A stretch of 64,000 nucleotides of DNA from assembly GCA_019634575.1 (NCBI GenBank), contig JAHCAY010000001.1, positions 1,116,001 through 1,180,000 on the forward strand, given 5' to 3'. Position 1 is the stretch's first letter; the number at the start of each line of letters is the position of its first letter. A program made the position numbers and the translations under genes. Below, piece after piece: positions 17,237-25,140 of the stretch. This stretch comes from Candidatus Didemnitutus sp. GTDB lineage: Bacteria > Verrucomicrobiota > Verrucomicrobiia > Opitutales > Opitutaceae. A model generated the notes under the pieces. That model ran no database searches. It worked only from the letters and a program-made list of their open reading frames with translations, and was not told the DNA's origin.

Positions 17237-18520
17237 ATGAGCGACCCCGGCTCTGAACCACGCCCCAATTCCGCCCGCCGCGTCCTGCTGGCCAGTCTCG
17301 CCGGCACGACGATCGAGTTCTTCGATTTCTACATCTATGCCACGGCCGCAGTGCTGGTGTTTCCGCGACTGTTTTTCCCCGCCTCGGAGCCGGCGGCAGC
17401 CACGCTGCAATCGTTCGCGACGTTCGCATTGGCGTTCTTCGCGCGCCCCGTGGGCTCGGCGGTGTTCGGGCACTTCGGAGATCGCATCGGGCGCAAGGCC
17501 ACGCTCGTCGCCGCGCTGCTCACGATGGGGCTCTCGACCGTCGCGATCGGTTTGCTGCCGACGCATGCGAGCATCGGCATCGCGGCGCCGTTGCTGCTGG
17601 CGCTATGCCGGTTTGGACAGGGCTTCGGGCTCGGCGGTGAATGGGGCGGCGCGGTGCTGCTCGCCACAGAGAACGCACCGCCCGGAAAGCGGGCGTGGTA
17701 TGGCATGTTCCCGCAGCTGGGGGCGCCGATCGGGTTCCTGATGTCGGGCGGAATTTTCGTCGTGTTGTCGAAGACCATGACCGACGCGCAATTCCTCGCC
17801 TGGGGCTGGCGCCTGCCGTTTCTGGCGAGCGCGGCGCTCGTGCTCGTCGGCTTGTGGGTGCGACTCAAGATCAGCGAGACACCAGCGTTCGCGCGGGCGA
17901 TGGCGGAGGAGAAACGCGTGGCGGTGCCGATCATGACGGTCGTGACGGCGCATACCCGCGCGCTCGTGCTCGGCACGCTCGGGGCGGTGGCGACGTTCAC
18001 GCTGTTTTATCTGCTGACGGTTTTCTGTCTGAGCTGGGGCACGACGAAGCTCGGGTTCACGCGGGAGAAGTTCCTGCTGATCCAGATGACCGGCGTGCTG
18101 TTCTTCGGCGTCGCAATTCCTGTCTCGGCCGTCGTGGCCGACCGGCGCGGACGCAAGCTGACGCTCGCACTCGTCTCGGCGGCGATCGTGATGTTCGGGC
18201 TCGTGCTCGGGCCGATTTTCAGCGCGGGCACGGGCGGAGCGTTCGCGGCGATGATCGTGGGCTTCACGCTGATGGGCCTGACTTACGGACCGCTGGGCAC
18301 GATGCTGTCGGAGCTGTTTCCGACGGCGGTGCGCTACACCGGCGCGTCGATGACCTTCAATCTCGCGGGCATCCTCGGCGCTTCGCTCGCGCCGTATGCG
18401 GCGACTTGGCTGGCGACGCATCACGGTTTGCCGGCGGTCGGGCACTATCTGGCCATCGTCGCGGCGATCACGCTCGGCGCGATCCTGCTGAGTCACGAGA
18501 CGCGGGACGCGGAGCATTAA
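17237..18520 (+). CDS. MFS transporter, metabolite:H+ symporter (MHS) type
   Basis: 427 residues, twelve predicted membrane segments. The first helix motif GTTIEFFDFYIYATAA and the loop GHFGDRIGRKATL are typical of the MHS subfamily (ShiA, ProP, KgtP, citrate carriers), as is RFGQGFGLGGEWGGAVLL. These proton symporters import organic acids, osmolytes or shikimate; the sequence does not fix the substrate. It is divergent from the ADOP permease (132 bases between starts) and convergent with xerD. Confidence 0.88.
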   Translation: MSDPGSEPRPNSARRVLLASLAGTTIEFFDFYIYATAAVLVFPRLFFPASEPAAATLQSFATFALAFFARPVGSAVFGHFGDRIGRKATLVAALLTMGLSTVAIGLLPTHASIGIAAPLLLALCRFGQGFGLGGEWGGAVLLATENAPPGKRAWYGMFPQLGAPIGFLMSGGIFVVLSKTMTDAQFLAWGWRLPFLASAALVLVGLWVRLKISETPAFARAMAEEKRVAVPIMTVVTAHTRALVLGTLGAVATFTLFYLLTVFCLSWGTTKLGFTREKFLLIQMTGVLFFGVAIPVSAVVADRRGRKLTLALVSAAIVMFGLVLGPIFSAGTGGAFAAMIVGFTLMGLTYGPLGTMLSELFPTAVRYTGASMTFNLAGILGASLAPYAATWLATHHGLPAVGHYLAIVAAITLGAILLSHETRDAEH

Positions 18521-18577
18521 GGCGACGCTGCGGGGAACTCGTGTCGCGCAGACCTCCGGACTGCTTCGACGTTCGTT

Positions 18578-18599
18578 GCGGGCTGGAAGCCTGCGCTAC
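18578..18599 (-). repeat. single REP whose GTAG forms the xerD stop codon
   Basis: Read on the minus strand from 18599: GTAGCGCAGGCTTCCAGCC and onward, a GTAG head followed by a hairpin (GCAGGCT/AGCCCGC). The TAG is the termination codon of xerD. It lies between convergent xerD and the MFS gene and may also limit readthrough. Confidence 0.55.
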
Positions 18600-19564
18600 T
18601 CCCTCAGCTTGTTGCGCGGGTGATGCTTCGCGTGTTGGTCGAGCAGGCGCGAGGATTCGACCGCGGTGTAGATCTGCGTCGTGCCGATGCTGGCGTGGCC
18701 GAGCATCTCCTGAATCGCGCGCAAATCCGCGCCGCCGCCGAGCAGGTGCGTGGCGAACGAATGGCGCAGCAGGTGCGGCTTTACGTGCTTGGAAATGCCG
18801 GCGCGCTGCGCGTGGGTTTTGACGATAGCCCAGACGGTTTTACGCGAGATGGCTTTGCCGCGCTCGGAGAGGAACAGTTCGCTGCCGGTGCGCGGCTTCA
18901 CGAGACGCGGGCGACCGGAGCCGAGATAGGCGACGACGGCGTCCTTCGCCTTTTCGCCGAGCGGGACGACGCGCTCCTTGCTGCCTTTGCCGAAGACGCG
19001 CACGAAGCCGTGCTCGAGGTCGACTTGCTGCAGCGTGAGCGCGCAGAGCTCAGAGATGCGCAGGCCGCTCGAATAAAACAGTTCCAACATCGCGCGATCG
19101 CGCACGCTGTAGGCGTCGGCACCGGTCGGAGCGACGAGCAGTTTTTCCATTTCGCCGGGCGAGAGCACCTGCGGGAGTTTACGGCGGAATTTCGGTCCGC
19201 TCAGCAACTCCGTCGGGTCGTCGCTGCGCGCGCCGGACGGCACGAGGTGCTTGCGGAAGAGCATCCGCATCGCGCTGAGTTTCCGCGCCTGGCTGGACTC
19301 CGTGAATTTCTCGTCGGCGAGCCAGTGCAGCCACGCGGAGAGATTGTCCGTCGTCGCGGCGCGCCAACCGGCGACGCCTTGGCGGGCGAGGAAGTGCGCC
19401 GCTTGCACGAGATCCTTTTCGTAGGATTGCGAGGTGTTGCGCGAGAGGCCGCGCTCGAGTTCGAGCGTGCTGATGAAAGCGTCGATTTCGTCCGCGAACG
19501 CCGCCGGCGCCGGTGGCATGGGCGCGTCTTTCGGCTGCGAGCGGCGGGAACGAGCGACGGACAT
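18596..19564 (-). CDS. xerD: tyrosine recombinase XerD
   Basis: 322 residues. The N-terminal SAM-like core-binding domain (24-110) is followed by a catalytic domain with the full tyrosine-recombinase set: R169 (SGLRISEL), K196 in GKGSKER, H264 and R267 (PHLLRHSF), H290 (MLGHASIGTTQIYT) and nucleophile Y299. Length and sequence are those of XerC/XerD, which resolve chromosome dimers at dif; MLGHASIGTTQIYT favours XerD. The first about 15 residues are basic and a start at residue 16 is possible. It follows infA after an intrinsic terminator, with no sign of phage or integron context. Confidence 0.88.
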   Translation of the reverse strand: MSVARSRRSQPKDAPMPPAPAAFADEIDAFISTLELERGLSRNTSQSYEKDLVQAAHFLARQGVAGWRAATTDNLSAWLHWLADEKFTESSQARKLSAMRMLFRKHLVPSGARSDDPTELLSGPKFRRKLPQVLSPGEMEKLLVAPTGADAYSVRDRAMLELFYSSGLRISELCALTLQQVDLEHGFVRVFGKGSKERVVPLGEKAKDAVVAYLGSGRPRLVKPRTGSELFLSERGKAISRKTVWAIVKTHAQRAGISKHVKPHLLRHSFATHLLGGGADLRAIQEMLGHASIGTTQIYTAVESSRLLDQHAKHHPRNKLRE

Positions 19565-19570
19565 GCCTCC

Positions 19571-19605
19571 AGAAACGAAAAGAGCGCGTTGGGGTCAACG
19601 CGCTC
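19571..19605 (-). terminator. intrinsic terminator of infA
   Basis: On the minus strand GAGCGCGTT (19605-19597) pairs with AACGCGCTC (19590-19582) across a six-base loop and is followed by TTTTCGTTTC. It begins 22 bases after the infA stop codon and ends just before xerD. Confidence 0.8.
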
Positions 19606-19626
19606 GGCAAAATCGTGGGTCCGCGC

Positions 19627-19893
19627 TCAGCGGCGACGGAAACCGCCTGGACGCGGGCCGGGATTGGGGTTCAGCTCGCGCACACGGTAGGTGATGCGCG
19701 CCTTCTCGAGATCGTAGGGACTCATCTCCATCTTCACCGTGTCGCCGGCTGCGATCTTGATGAAGTGCTTGCGCAGCTTGCCCGAGATGTGGGCCAGCAC
19801 CACGTGGCCGTTGGTCAATTGAACGCGGAACATCGTGCCCGGGAGGACGGCGACGACCTTACCTTCTACTTCGATCGATTTGCCGTCAGACAT
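19627..19893 (-). CDS. infA: translation initiation factor IF-1
   Basis: 88 residues. The first about 73 are a canonical S1/OB-fold IF-1 ([51 protein letters not shown]). IF-1 binds the 30S A site during initiation. Normal IF-1 is about 72 residues; this one has a proline/glycine/arginine tail ([14 protein letters not shown]) of unknown role. It is transcribed alone, not in a ribosomal-protein operon, with its own terminator. Confidence 0.95.
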   Translation of the reverse strand: MSDGKSIEVEGKVVAVLPGTMFRVQLTNGHVVLAHISGKLRKHFIKIAAGDTVKMEMSPYDLEKARITYRVRELNPNPGPRPGGFRRR

Positions 19894-20014
19894 GGTGGAG
19901 GTGCGGGCTGGAGGATTGGGTCATGCAATAAAAGCCCCTTGTAACCGGGAAAAGCGCCCCGTAGTCAAGGCTTTCCCTCTGGCGCCGCCGCCGCGTCACT
20001 CAGGAAAAACACCG

Positions 20015-20545
20015 ATGGCCGACTCCTTTTCAGAGCAACGCACCGCGCTCCCCTGCCCGTTCGACAAAGTCCACCCGTCGCAACTCGTGCGCGACGACGC
20101 GTTTTTCATGTGGCTCGCCTACAACCAAGCCATCGACGCCTGGCGCGCGGACGAGGTGCCGATCGGCGCCGTGATCGAGCTCGGCGGCGAGGTCGTCGCC
20201 GCGGCCCACAACCAGCGCGACAGCACGCGCGACCCGACCGCGCACGCCGAGATCATCGCCCTGGGCCAGGCCGCGCGCGCGATCGGCGATTGGCGGCTGA
20301 ACGACGCCACACTCTACGTCACCAAGGAGCCGTGCCCGATGTGCTCAGGCGCGACGCTCATGTCGCGCGTGAAGCGGGTCGTCTACGCTGTCGCCGATCC
20401 GAAGATGGGCTGTCTCGGCGGAGCGACCGACCTCAACGCGCTGCCGCAGGTGAACCACCACCTCACCATCACACGCGGCGTGCTCGAGGAACCGTGCCTG
20501 AAACTCATCCAAGCCTACTTCCAGCTGAAGCGACGCGAGGTCTGA
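20015..20545 (+). CDS. tadA: tRNA-specific adenosine deaminase TadA
   Basis: 176 residues from the ATG preceded by CAGGAA; the longer open frame upstream is rejected because it runs into the infA leader. The cytidine/deoxycytidylate-type zinc site is complete: HAE in PTAHAEIIALGQ (about 73-75) and PCPMC (about 104-108). TadA converts A34 of tRNA-Arg(ACG) to inosine. The N-terminal about 25 residues (ADSFSEQRTALPCPFDKVHPS) exceed the usual length. It is divergent from infA. Confidence 0.92.
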   Translation: MADSFSEQRTALPCPFDKVHPSQLVRDDAFFMWLAYNQAIDAWRADEVPIGAVIELGGEVVAAAHNQRDSTRDPTAHAEIIALGQAARAIGDWRLNDATLYVTKEPCPMCSGATLMSRVKRVVYAVADPKMGCLGGATDLNALPQVNHHLTITRGVLEEPCLKLIQAYFQLKRREV

Positions 20546-20678
20546 GCGCGCCGGGGCACACGGTGCGACACCGCGCGAGTGCAACTAATGCAGAATCGAA
20601 AAACATATTAGGCCGCCAAAGTTGACGCGACGCGCCCCGCGTGCACCTTGGAACCGCTCCTTTTCACCCACCACGAAC

Positions 20679-21302
20679 ATGGCATACGAACTCCCGAAAC
20701 TGCCCTACGCCTACAACGCCCTCGAGCCGCACATCGACGCGCGCACGATGGAAATCCACCACACGAAGCACCACCAGGCTTACGTGACCAACGCGAACAA
20801 CGCGTTGAAGGACCACCCGGCCCTCGCCGCGCTCGACGTCAACGCGCTCATCGCCGACCTCGCAAAGGTCCCGGAAAACATCCGCGGCGTCCTCCGCAAC
20901 AACGCCGGCGGCCACAGCAATCATTCGTTCTTCTGGACGATCATGGGCCCGGGCAAAGGCGGCGCACCGAAAGGCGCGCTGGCCGACGCCATCAACGCCA
21001 CCTGGGGCTCGTTCGACGCCTTCAAGGCCGAGTTCGCGAAGGCCGCCGCCGGCCGCTTCGGCTCCGGCTGGGCCTGGCTGCTCGTCAGCGCCGACAAGAA
21101 GCTCTCGATCGGTTCGACCGCGAACCAGGACAGCCCGCTCATGGGCAAGGCCGTCGCGGGCGTCGAAGGCACACCGGTCATCGGCCTCGATGTCTGGGAG
21201 CACGCTTATTACCTGAACTACCAGAACCGCCGCCCGGACTACGTCACGGCGTTCTGGAACGTCGTGGACTGGGACGCCGCCGCGAAGAACTACGGCGCCT
21301 GA
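20679..21302 (+). CDS. sodA: superoxide dismutase, probably manganese type
   Basis: 207 residues, full length for Fe/Mn superoxide dismutase. Metal ligands are H27, H82 (HSNHSFFW), D171 and H175 (DVWEHAYY). The NNAGGHSNH segment with glycine at about 77-78 and the glutamine of TANQDSPL (about 150) are the Mn-type signature, whereas Fe enzymes place the glutamine in the first segment. No signal peptide, so cytoplasmic. The start is the ATG of MAYELPKL. An intrinsic terminator follows. Confidence 0.93.
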   Translation: MAYELPKLPYAYNALEPHIDARTMEIHHTKHHQAYVTNANNALKDHPALAALDVNALIADLAKVPENIRGVLRNNAGGHSNHSFFWTIMGPGKGGAPKGALADAINATWGSFDAFKAEFAKAAAGRFGSGWAWLLVSADKKLSIGSTANQDSPLMGKAVAGVEGTPVIGLDVWEHAYYLNYQNRRPDYVTAFWNVVDWDAAAKNYGA

Positions 21303-21321
21303 GCGCGCCGCAGCGCACGCC

Positions 21322-21591
21322 TCACTTCCTTTCGAGCCGCGCGGTGCCGCGCGGCTTTTTCTTGCCCGGAATCCGCGACGAGGCTTTCACCGCGTTCATC
21401 TGCGCGAGGTAATCCGTCGTCAGCATCCCGGCGAACCCCCAGTTGTCGGTGTCGATCTCATCGATGACGATGTGCGTCTGTTCGGGCTTCTTGCCTAGAT
21501 GCTGCTGCAGCGAGCGTGTGATGTCGGCCACGAGCTGCTGTTTCTGAGCGCGCGTGGCGCCGCGGGTGATCTGCACGTTGACGTAAGGCAT
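21322..21591 (-). CDS. 4-oxalocrotonate tautomerase family protein
   Basis: 89 residues from the ATG at MPYVNVQITRG; the catalytic amino-terminal proline (Pro2, exposed after Met removal) fixes this start against the longer open frame. Conserved TRAQKQQLVADIT and HIVIDEIDTDNWGFAG follow. Family enzymes are small hexameric or dimeric keto-enol tautomerases; substrate here is unknown. The protein has a basic C-terminal tail (SRIPGKKKPRGTARLERK) whose codons overlap the terminator of the convergent sod gene. Confidence 0.85.
   Translation of the reverse strand: MPYVNVQITRGATRAQKQQLVADITRSLQQHLGKKPEQTHIVIDEIDTDNWGFAGMLTTDYLAQMNAVKASSRIPGKKKPRGTARLERK
21336..21361 (+). terminator. sodA: intrinsic terminator of the superoxide dismutase gene
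   Basis: GCCGCGC (21336-21342) pairs with GCGCGGC (21349-21355) across six bases, followed by TTTTTC. It lies 34 bases past the sod stop codon and entirely inside the 3' coding end of the convergent tautomerase gene. Confidence 0.8.
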
Positions 21592-21694
21592 GCGCCGGAC
21601 CGTAGCGCGCTTTGCGGAGCGCGCAAATCCCGCGCCCGGCACTGACCGGGGAATTTTCCGGCGAATTGTGCGGCACGTGCCGGACAAAAATCGC

Positions 21695-23953
21695 TCAGCC
21701 CTTTTCCTTCATCACGAACACGCCGTCCCAATCCGCGCCGGGCGGATGGGCCTCCATGTAGCGGCAGCGCTCGGTCATGATCAGCGAGGGATTGCTCTCG
21801 ATCGCGAGCGCCTTGTCCGGCTGGTGGAGCTCCAATTTCGCGGCCTGCGCGAAGAGCGCGATCGCGCCCGCCCAATCCTGCGCGTGGTAACGCGCGATGG
21901 CTTGTGCGTGCAAAGCGAGACACTCGAGCGTCTGCGAGCTGACGTCTGCCTTTAAGCCGACGACTTCGTGCACGCCGACCGGGAGCGAGCGGCCTTTCAC
22001 CACGATCTTATCGAGGAAGCGAAACACGATGCGGTCGCCGCCGTGTTTCTCGCAATCGGCGCGCGTCGTGTCGGTGACCATCGTGTAGACACCCATGAGC
22101 TTCGCGCCGGACTCCATGCGAGCGGCGAGGTTCACGTTGTCGCCCATCATGGTGTAGCTGAAACGCGTGCGGCTGCCCATGTTGCCGATGATGGCGGGGC
22201 CGGAGTTGAGGCCGAGGCGCGCGCGGAGGTTATGCACGACCGGCGGCCACTTCTCGCCCTCGCTGCGCCATTTCTGGCGGAGTTCCTCGATCTTCTTCTG
22301 CACGCGGATGCTGGCGACGCACGCGCGATAGGCGTGATCCGGCAGCGGCAGCGGCGCGCCGAACATCGCAACGACGGCGTCGCCGATATACTTGTCGAGC
22401 GTGCCGCCCTCCTCCTGCACGATGTCGGTGCAGGCGGTGAGATACTCGTTCATCAACTCGACGAGCCGCGCGGGCGTCATCTTTTCCGAGAAGGTCGAGA
22501 ACGCCTGGATGTCCGAAAAATACGCGGTGATCGTCTCCTCGTGTCCGCCGAGTTCGGGTTCCTTGCCGGAATCGATCAGGCTGTTGACGACCGTGGGCGC
22601 GAGGTAGGCGGAGAACATGCCCTTGATGCGGCCCTTCTGCTTTTCCTCCACGATCAGCTGCCAGCCGATGCCGGCGAACGCCATGGTGAACGCCCCGCCC
22701 AGCGGCGCCGCGAACGGCAGCACGACATGCGAAGTCTTGAAGAGCACGAAGGCGAGCGCGCCGTAGCCGAGTAGCAGGAGCAACGCCGCCGCCTTCGACC
22801 ACAGGCCGCGAGCGCCACCGAGGACCGCCAGCGCCGTGACGGCGACCGCGAGCACGAACGTCAGCACGTAGAGCGCCCACAGCGGCAGACGATGAAGGTA
22901 GTCGCCGCTGATGATCGTCTTGAGGAGATTGCCGTGGATGCCGACCTTCGGCACCGGCTGGTCGTCGAACGGCGTGGTCGCAAGATCCTGCAACAGCTGA
23001 TCCACCGGGCCGATGAGCACGATGGCGTCGCGGAACTCCGCGAAGAACTCGCGCGCGGCCTTCTTCTCCTCCTCCGTGCCTTCCCGCAACGACAGCGCGT
23101 GGCCCAGTGCGACCGAAAAACTCACCCGCGGGTTCTGGGGCGAGAGCCAGCGTGAGAACCAGTTCACTTCGAGCATCTGCTGATCGGTGAGCGGAATGTG
23201 CGCGATGATCTGACCATCCGCGCGGGGCACCTCGATCGCGTCCCGCGTGATCTTCACGTTCTCACCAGGCACGCCCCAGTAGGTCAGCGCGAGCGCCAGG
23301 GCCATGTGGTCGAAACGCTGCACCGTGTTCGTGGAGGTGGGCACGAAGAGCGGCACCCATTGCGTGCCGCCGTTCAGCGTGTCGATGAGCGCGATGCGTG
23401 GCGGGCTCCACAACATGCCGCGCCGCAATTCGAGCTCGAGCACTTCCGGCGTGGGAATCTGGTCGAGCGGCGGCAGGCCTTTCCGGATGAGCGGCAATTC
23501 GCGCACCTTCAGCTCCTGGTTGGCTTCCCGATACTCGGCCGCCGAATACGACGCCGCGAACACCATCGGCGGGTCGGTCAGGAGGTAGCGGTAGAACTCG
23601 ATGTTCGCCTCCCGCCAGAGCTTGGCATCGTAGGCGGCGGACATGCCCTTTTCCGAAAACACCACGTCGACGCCGACCGCGCGGGCCCTGCCCTCGCCGA
23701 TCAACGCCGCACCGAGTTCCGAGAAATAGGAGCGCGGCCACGGGAAGTTCTTCAGGTCGCCGATCGAGCGCGAGTCGATGTCCACGTAGACGATCTTGAC
23801 CGGCGCGGCGCGCTCGCCGCGGAAGCGGTAGCGCCAGCTGAGCGTCAGATCCTCGGCCACGCGCAGGTAGCCGAAATGCCCGGCGAGCGCCCACAGCAGC
23901 GGGATCGGCAGCAACAGCAGCATCCGCCAGTCGAGTTTCGCCTTCTTGGCCAC
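21695..23953 (-). CDS. CHASE2-domain class III adenylate cyclase
   Basis: 752 residues: a first membrane helix (MLLLLPIPLLWALAGHFGYL), a large extracytoplasmic CHASE2 sensor domain (about 40-345), three helices (about 355-440), then a class III cyclase domain (about 480-660). Catalytic features are the two metal aspartates (YFSDIQAFS and YIGDAVVAMFGAP), the substrate lysine in LDKYIGD and aspartate in MMGDNVNLAARM, whose K/D pair indicates ATP, and the transition-state N and R in NVNLAAR. It should make cAMP in response to an external signal. A FecR protein is encoded directly upstream, a pairing seen in other bacteria, but a terminator separates them. Confidence 0.9.
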   Translation of the reverse strand: MAKKAKLDWRMLLLLPIPLLWALAGHFGYLRVAEDLTLSWRYRFRGERAAPVKIVYVDIDSRSIGDLKNFPWPRSYFSELGAALIGEGRARAVGVDVVFSEKGMSAAYDAKLWREANIEFYRYLLTDPPMVFAASYSAAEYREANQELKVRELPLIRKGLPPLDQIPTPEVLELELRRGMLWSPPRIALIDTLNGGTQWVPLFVPTSTNTVQRFDHMALALALTYWGVPGENVKITRDAIEVPRADGQIIAHIPLTDQQMLEVNWFSRWLSPQNPRVSFSVALGHALSLREGTEEEKKAAREFFAEFRDAIVLIGPVDQLLQDLATTPFDDQPVPKVGIHGNLLKTIISGDYLHRLPLWALYVLTFVLAVAVTALAVLGGARGLWSKAAALLLLLGYGALAFVLFKTSHVVLPFAAPLGGAFTMAFAGIGWQLIVEEKQKGRIKGMFSAYLAPTVVNSLIDSGKEPELGGHEETITAYFSDIQAFSTFSEKMTPARLVELMNEYLTACTDIVQEEGGTLDKYIGDAVVAMFGAPLPLPDHAYRACVASIRVQKKIEELRQKWRSEGEKWPPVVHNLRARLGLNSGPAIIGNMGSRTRFSYTMMGDNVNLAARMESGAKLMGVYTMVTDTTRADCEKHGGDRIVFRFLDKIVVKGRSLPVGVHEVVGLKADVSSQTLECLALHAQAIARYHAQDWAGAIALFAQAAKLELHQPDKALAIESNPSLIMTERCRYMEAHPPGADWDGVFVMKEKG

Positions 23954-23990
23954 GGCGGCAGCGTAGTGCGCGAGCGCAGCGTGGGAAGGG

Positions 23991-24021
23991 AAAACAAAAG
24001 CGCCCGGTGAAAACCGGGCGC
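23991..24021 (-). terminator. intrinsic terminator after the fecR-like gene
   Basis: On the minus strand GCGCCCGGT (24021-24013) pairs with ACCGGGCGC (24008-24000) across a four-base loop, then TTTTGTTTT. It lies 28 bases past the FecR-protein stop codon and 38 bases before the cyclase start, so it should insulate or attenuate the cyclase gene. Confidence 0.85.
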
Positions 24022-24048
24022 CGTGCGGAACGGTGGGAGAAACGGCGC

Positions 24049-25122
24049 TCAGCCGCCCGCGCCGTTGGTCGTGCGCGGTGCCGCAGGAGTCGTGCCCGGG
24101 TTGCCGCCCGTTCCGGTGCCGGTGCCCGAACCTGTTCCGGTGCCCGTGCCGGTGCCGCTCTGGCCGGAAGTGGAGTCCTTCGTGTCACCGGAAGTGCCGC
24201 CGGTGTTGCCCGATGTGCCGCTATTGCCGGAAGTGTCGCCGCTGCCGCTGCTGCCGGAGGTGCCGGAGCTCCCGCTCGTGTCCGTGTTGGTCGGAGTGGT
24301 GGCGGCCTGCTGCTGCTCCTCGGGAGTGATGGTCGTGTTTTTCGCCGCGTCGACGATGACTTCCGTGACGGTCTGCTTGATCGCCGCCGTCTGCTCGGTC
24401 GACATCGTGGTGGTCGTGGCCGGAACGTCCACCTTGGTCACGGTCACGGAGCCGGTGTTCGGATCGACGGTCGCCTCGGCCGTCACGACGATTTCCTTCT
24501 GACTCAACACGTCGACGGCGGCGGCGCCGCCGGTCTGACCCTGGCCGGTAAACACGACGTGTCCGTCGGCCGTCTGCAGTTGGAAGGTGAACGATTTGCC
24601 GTCGCCGGACGGCGTGAACACGATGCGGAACTGGGTGCCACGAATGCCGGCCGCGCCGACCGACGTGGAGATATCGAACTTGGAGCCGCCGTCCTTGTTC
24701 AGGTGCTTCACGTCACCGATCATTTCGCCGCGATGGAGCGTCAACCGCGTGCGCGACGTGGTGGGTTCGTTTTCCAACTTGGCGACCTCGATCGGTTTTT
24801 CAAAGGGGTCCATCTTGAACTCCTCGATCTTCATCTCGGTGGCGCTGCCGAGTTTGATCGACGCGCCGTTGGCGAAAACGAGGACGACCAGCGCGCCCGC
24901 ATCGGTCTTGACGGTGTCGGTTTCGATGAGCGTGTCGCCGACCTTGAGGACGCTCGTCTGCGAATCGGCGGCCAGTCGCGTCACCTTGCCCTGCACTTTG
25001 CCGACCTTGATCGCGCCCGGTTTCATCGTCCCGGCCGGCGCCGCGCCCTGCGCGACGGCTTGCAGGCACAAACCGATGGCAAAAAGCGCGCTGAAAACAA
25101 AACGAAGGACCGAAGATTTCAT
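24049..25122 (-). CDS. secreted FecR-domain protein with Gly/Thr/Ser-rich tail
   Basis: 357 residues with a signal peptide (MKSSVLRFVFSALFAIGLCL, cleavage near AQG). The FecR domain (about 38-175) contains GDTLIETDTVKTDAGA, RLTLHRGEMIGDV and VGAAGIRGTQFRIVF. Free-standing FecR proteins of this kind, often beside CHASE2 cyclases, lack the FecI-type sigma link. Residues from about 275 are low complexity, built of GTSGSSG-like and then GT repeats. It is 18 bases downstream of the O-antigen-ligase gene and probably co-transcribed with it. Confidence 0.85.
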   Translation of the reverse strand: MKSSVLRFVFSALFAIGLCLQAVAQGAAPAGTMKPGAIKVGKVQGKVTRLAADSQTSVLKVGDTLIETDTVKTDAGALVVLVFANGASIKLGSATEMKIEEFKMDPFEKPIEVAKLENEPTTSRTRLTLHRGEMIGDVKHLNKDGGSKFDISTSVGAAGIRGTQFRIVFTPSGDGKSFTFQLQTADGHVVFTGQGQTGGAAAVDVLSQKEIVVTAEATVDPNTGSVTVTKVDVPATTTTMSTEQTAAIKQTVTEVIVDAAKNTTITPEEQQQAATTPTNTDTSGSSGTSGSSGSGDTSGNSGTSGNTGGTSGDTKDSTSGQSGTGTGTGTGSGTGTGTGGNPGTTPAAPRTTNGAGG

Positions 25123-25140
25123 GGTGGCCGGGGGTGAAAA

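Noticed and set aside
18596..19564. tyrosine recombinase as the integrase of a mobile element
   Set aside because: Length and motifs are those of housekeeping XerD; no attachment-site repeats, phage genes or tRNA lie nearby, and it follows infA.
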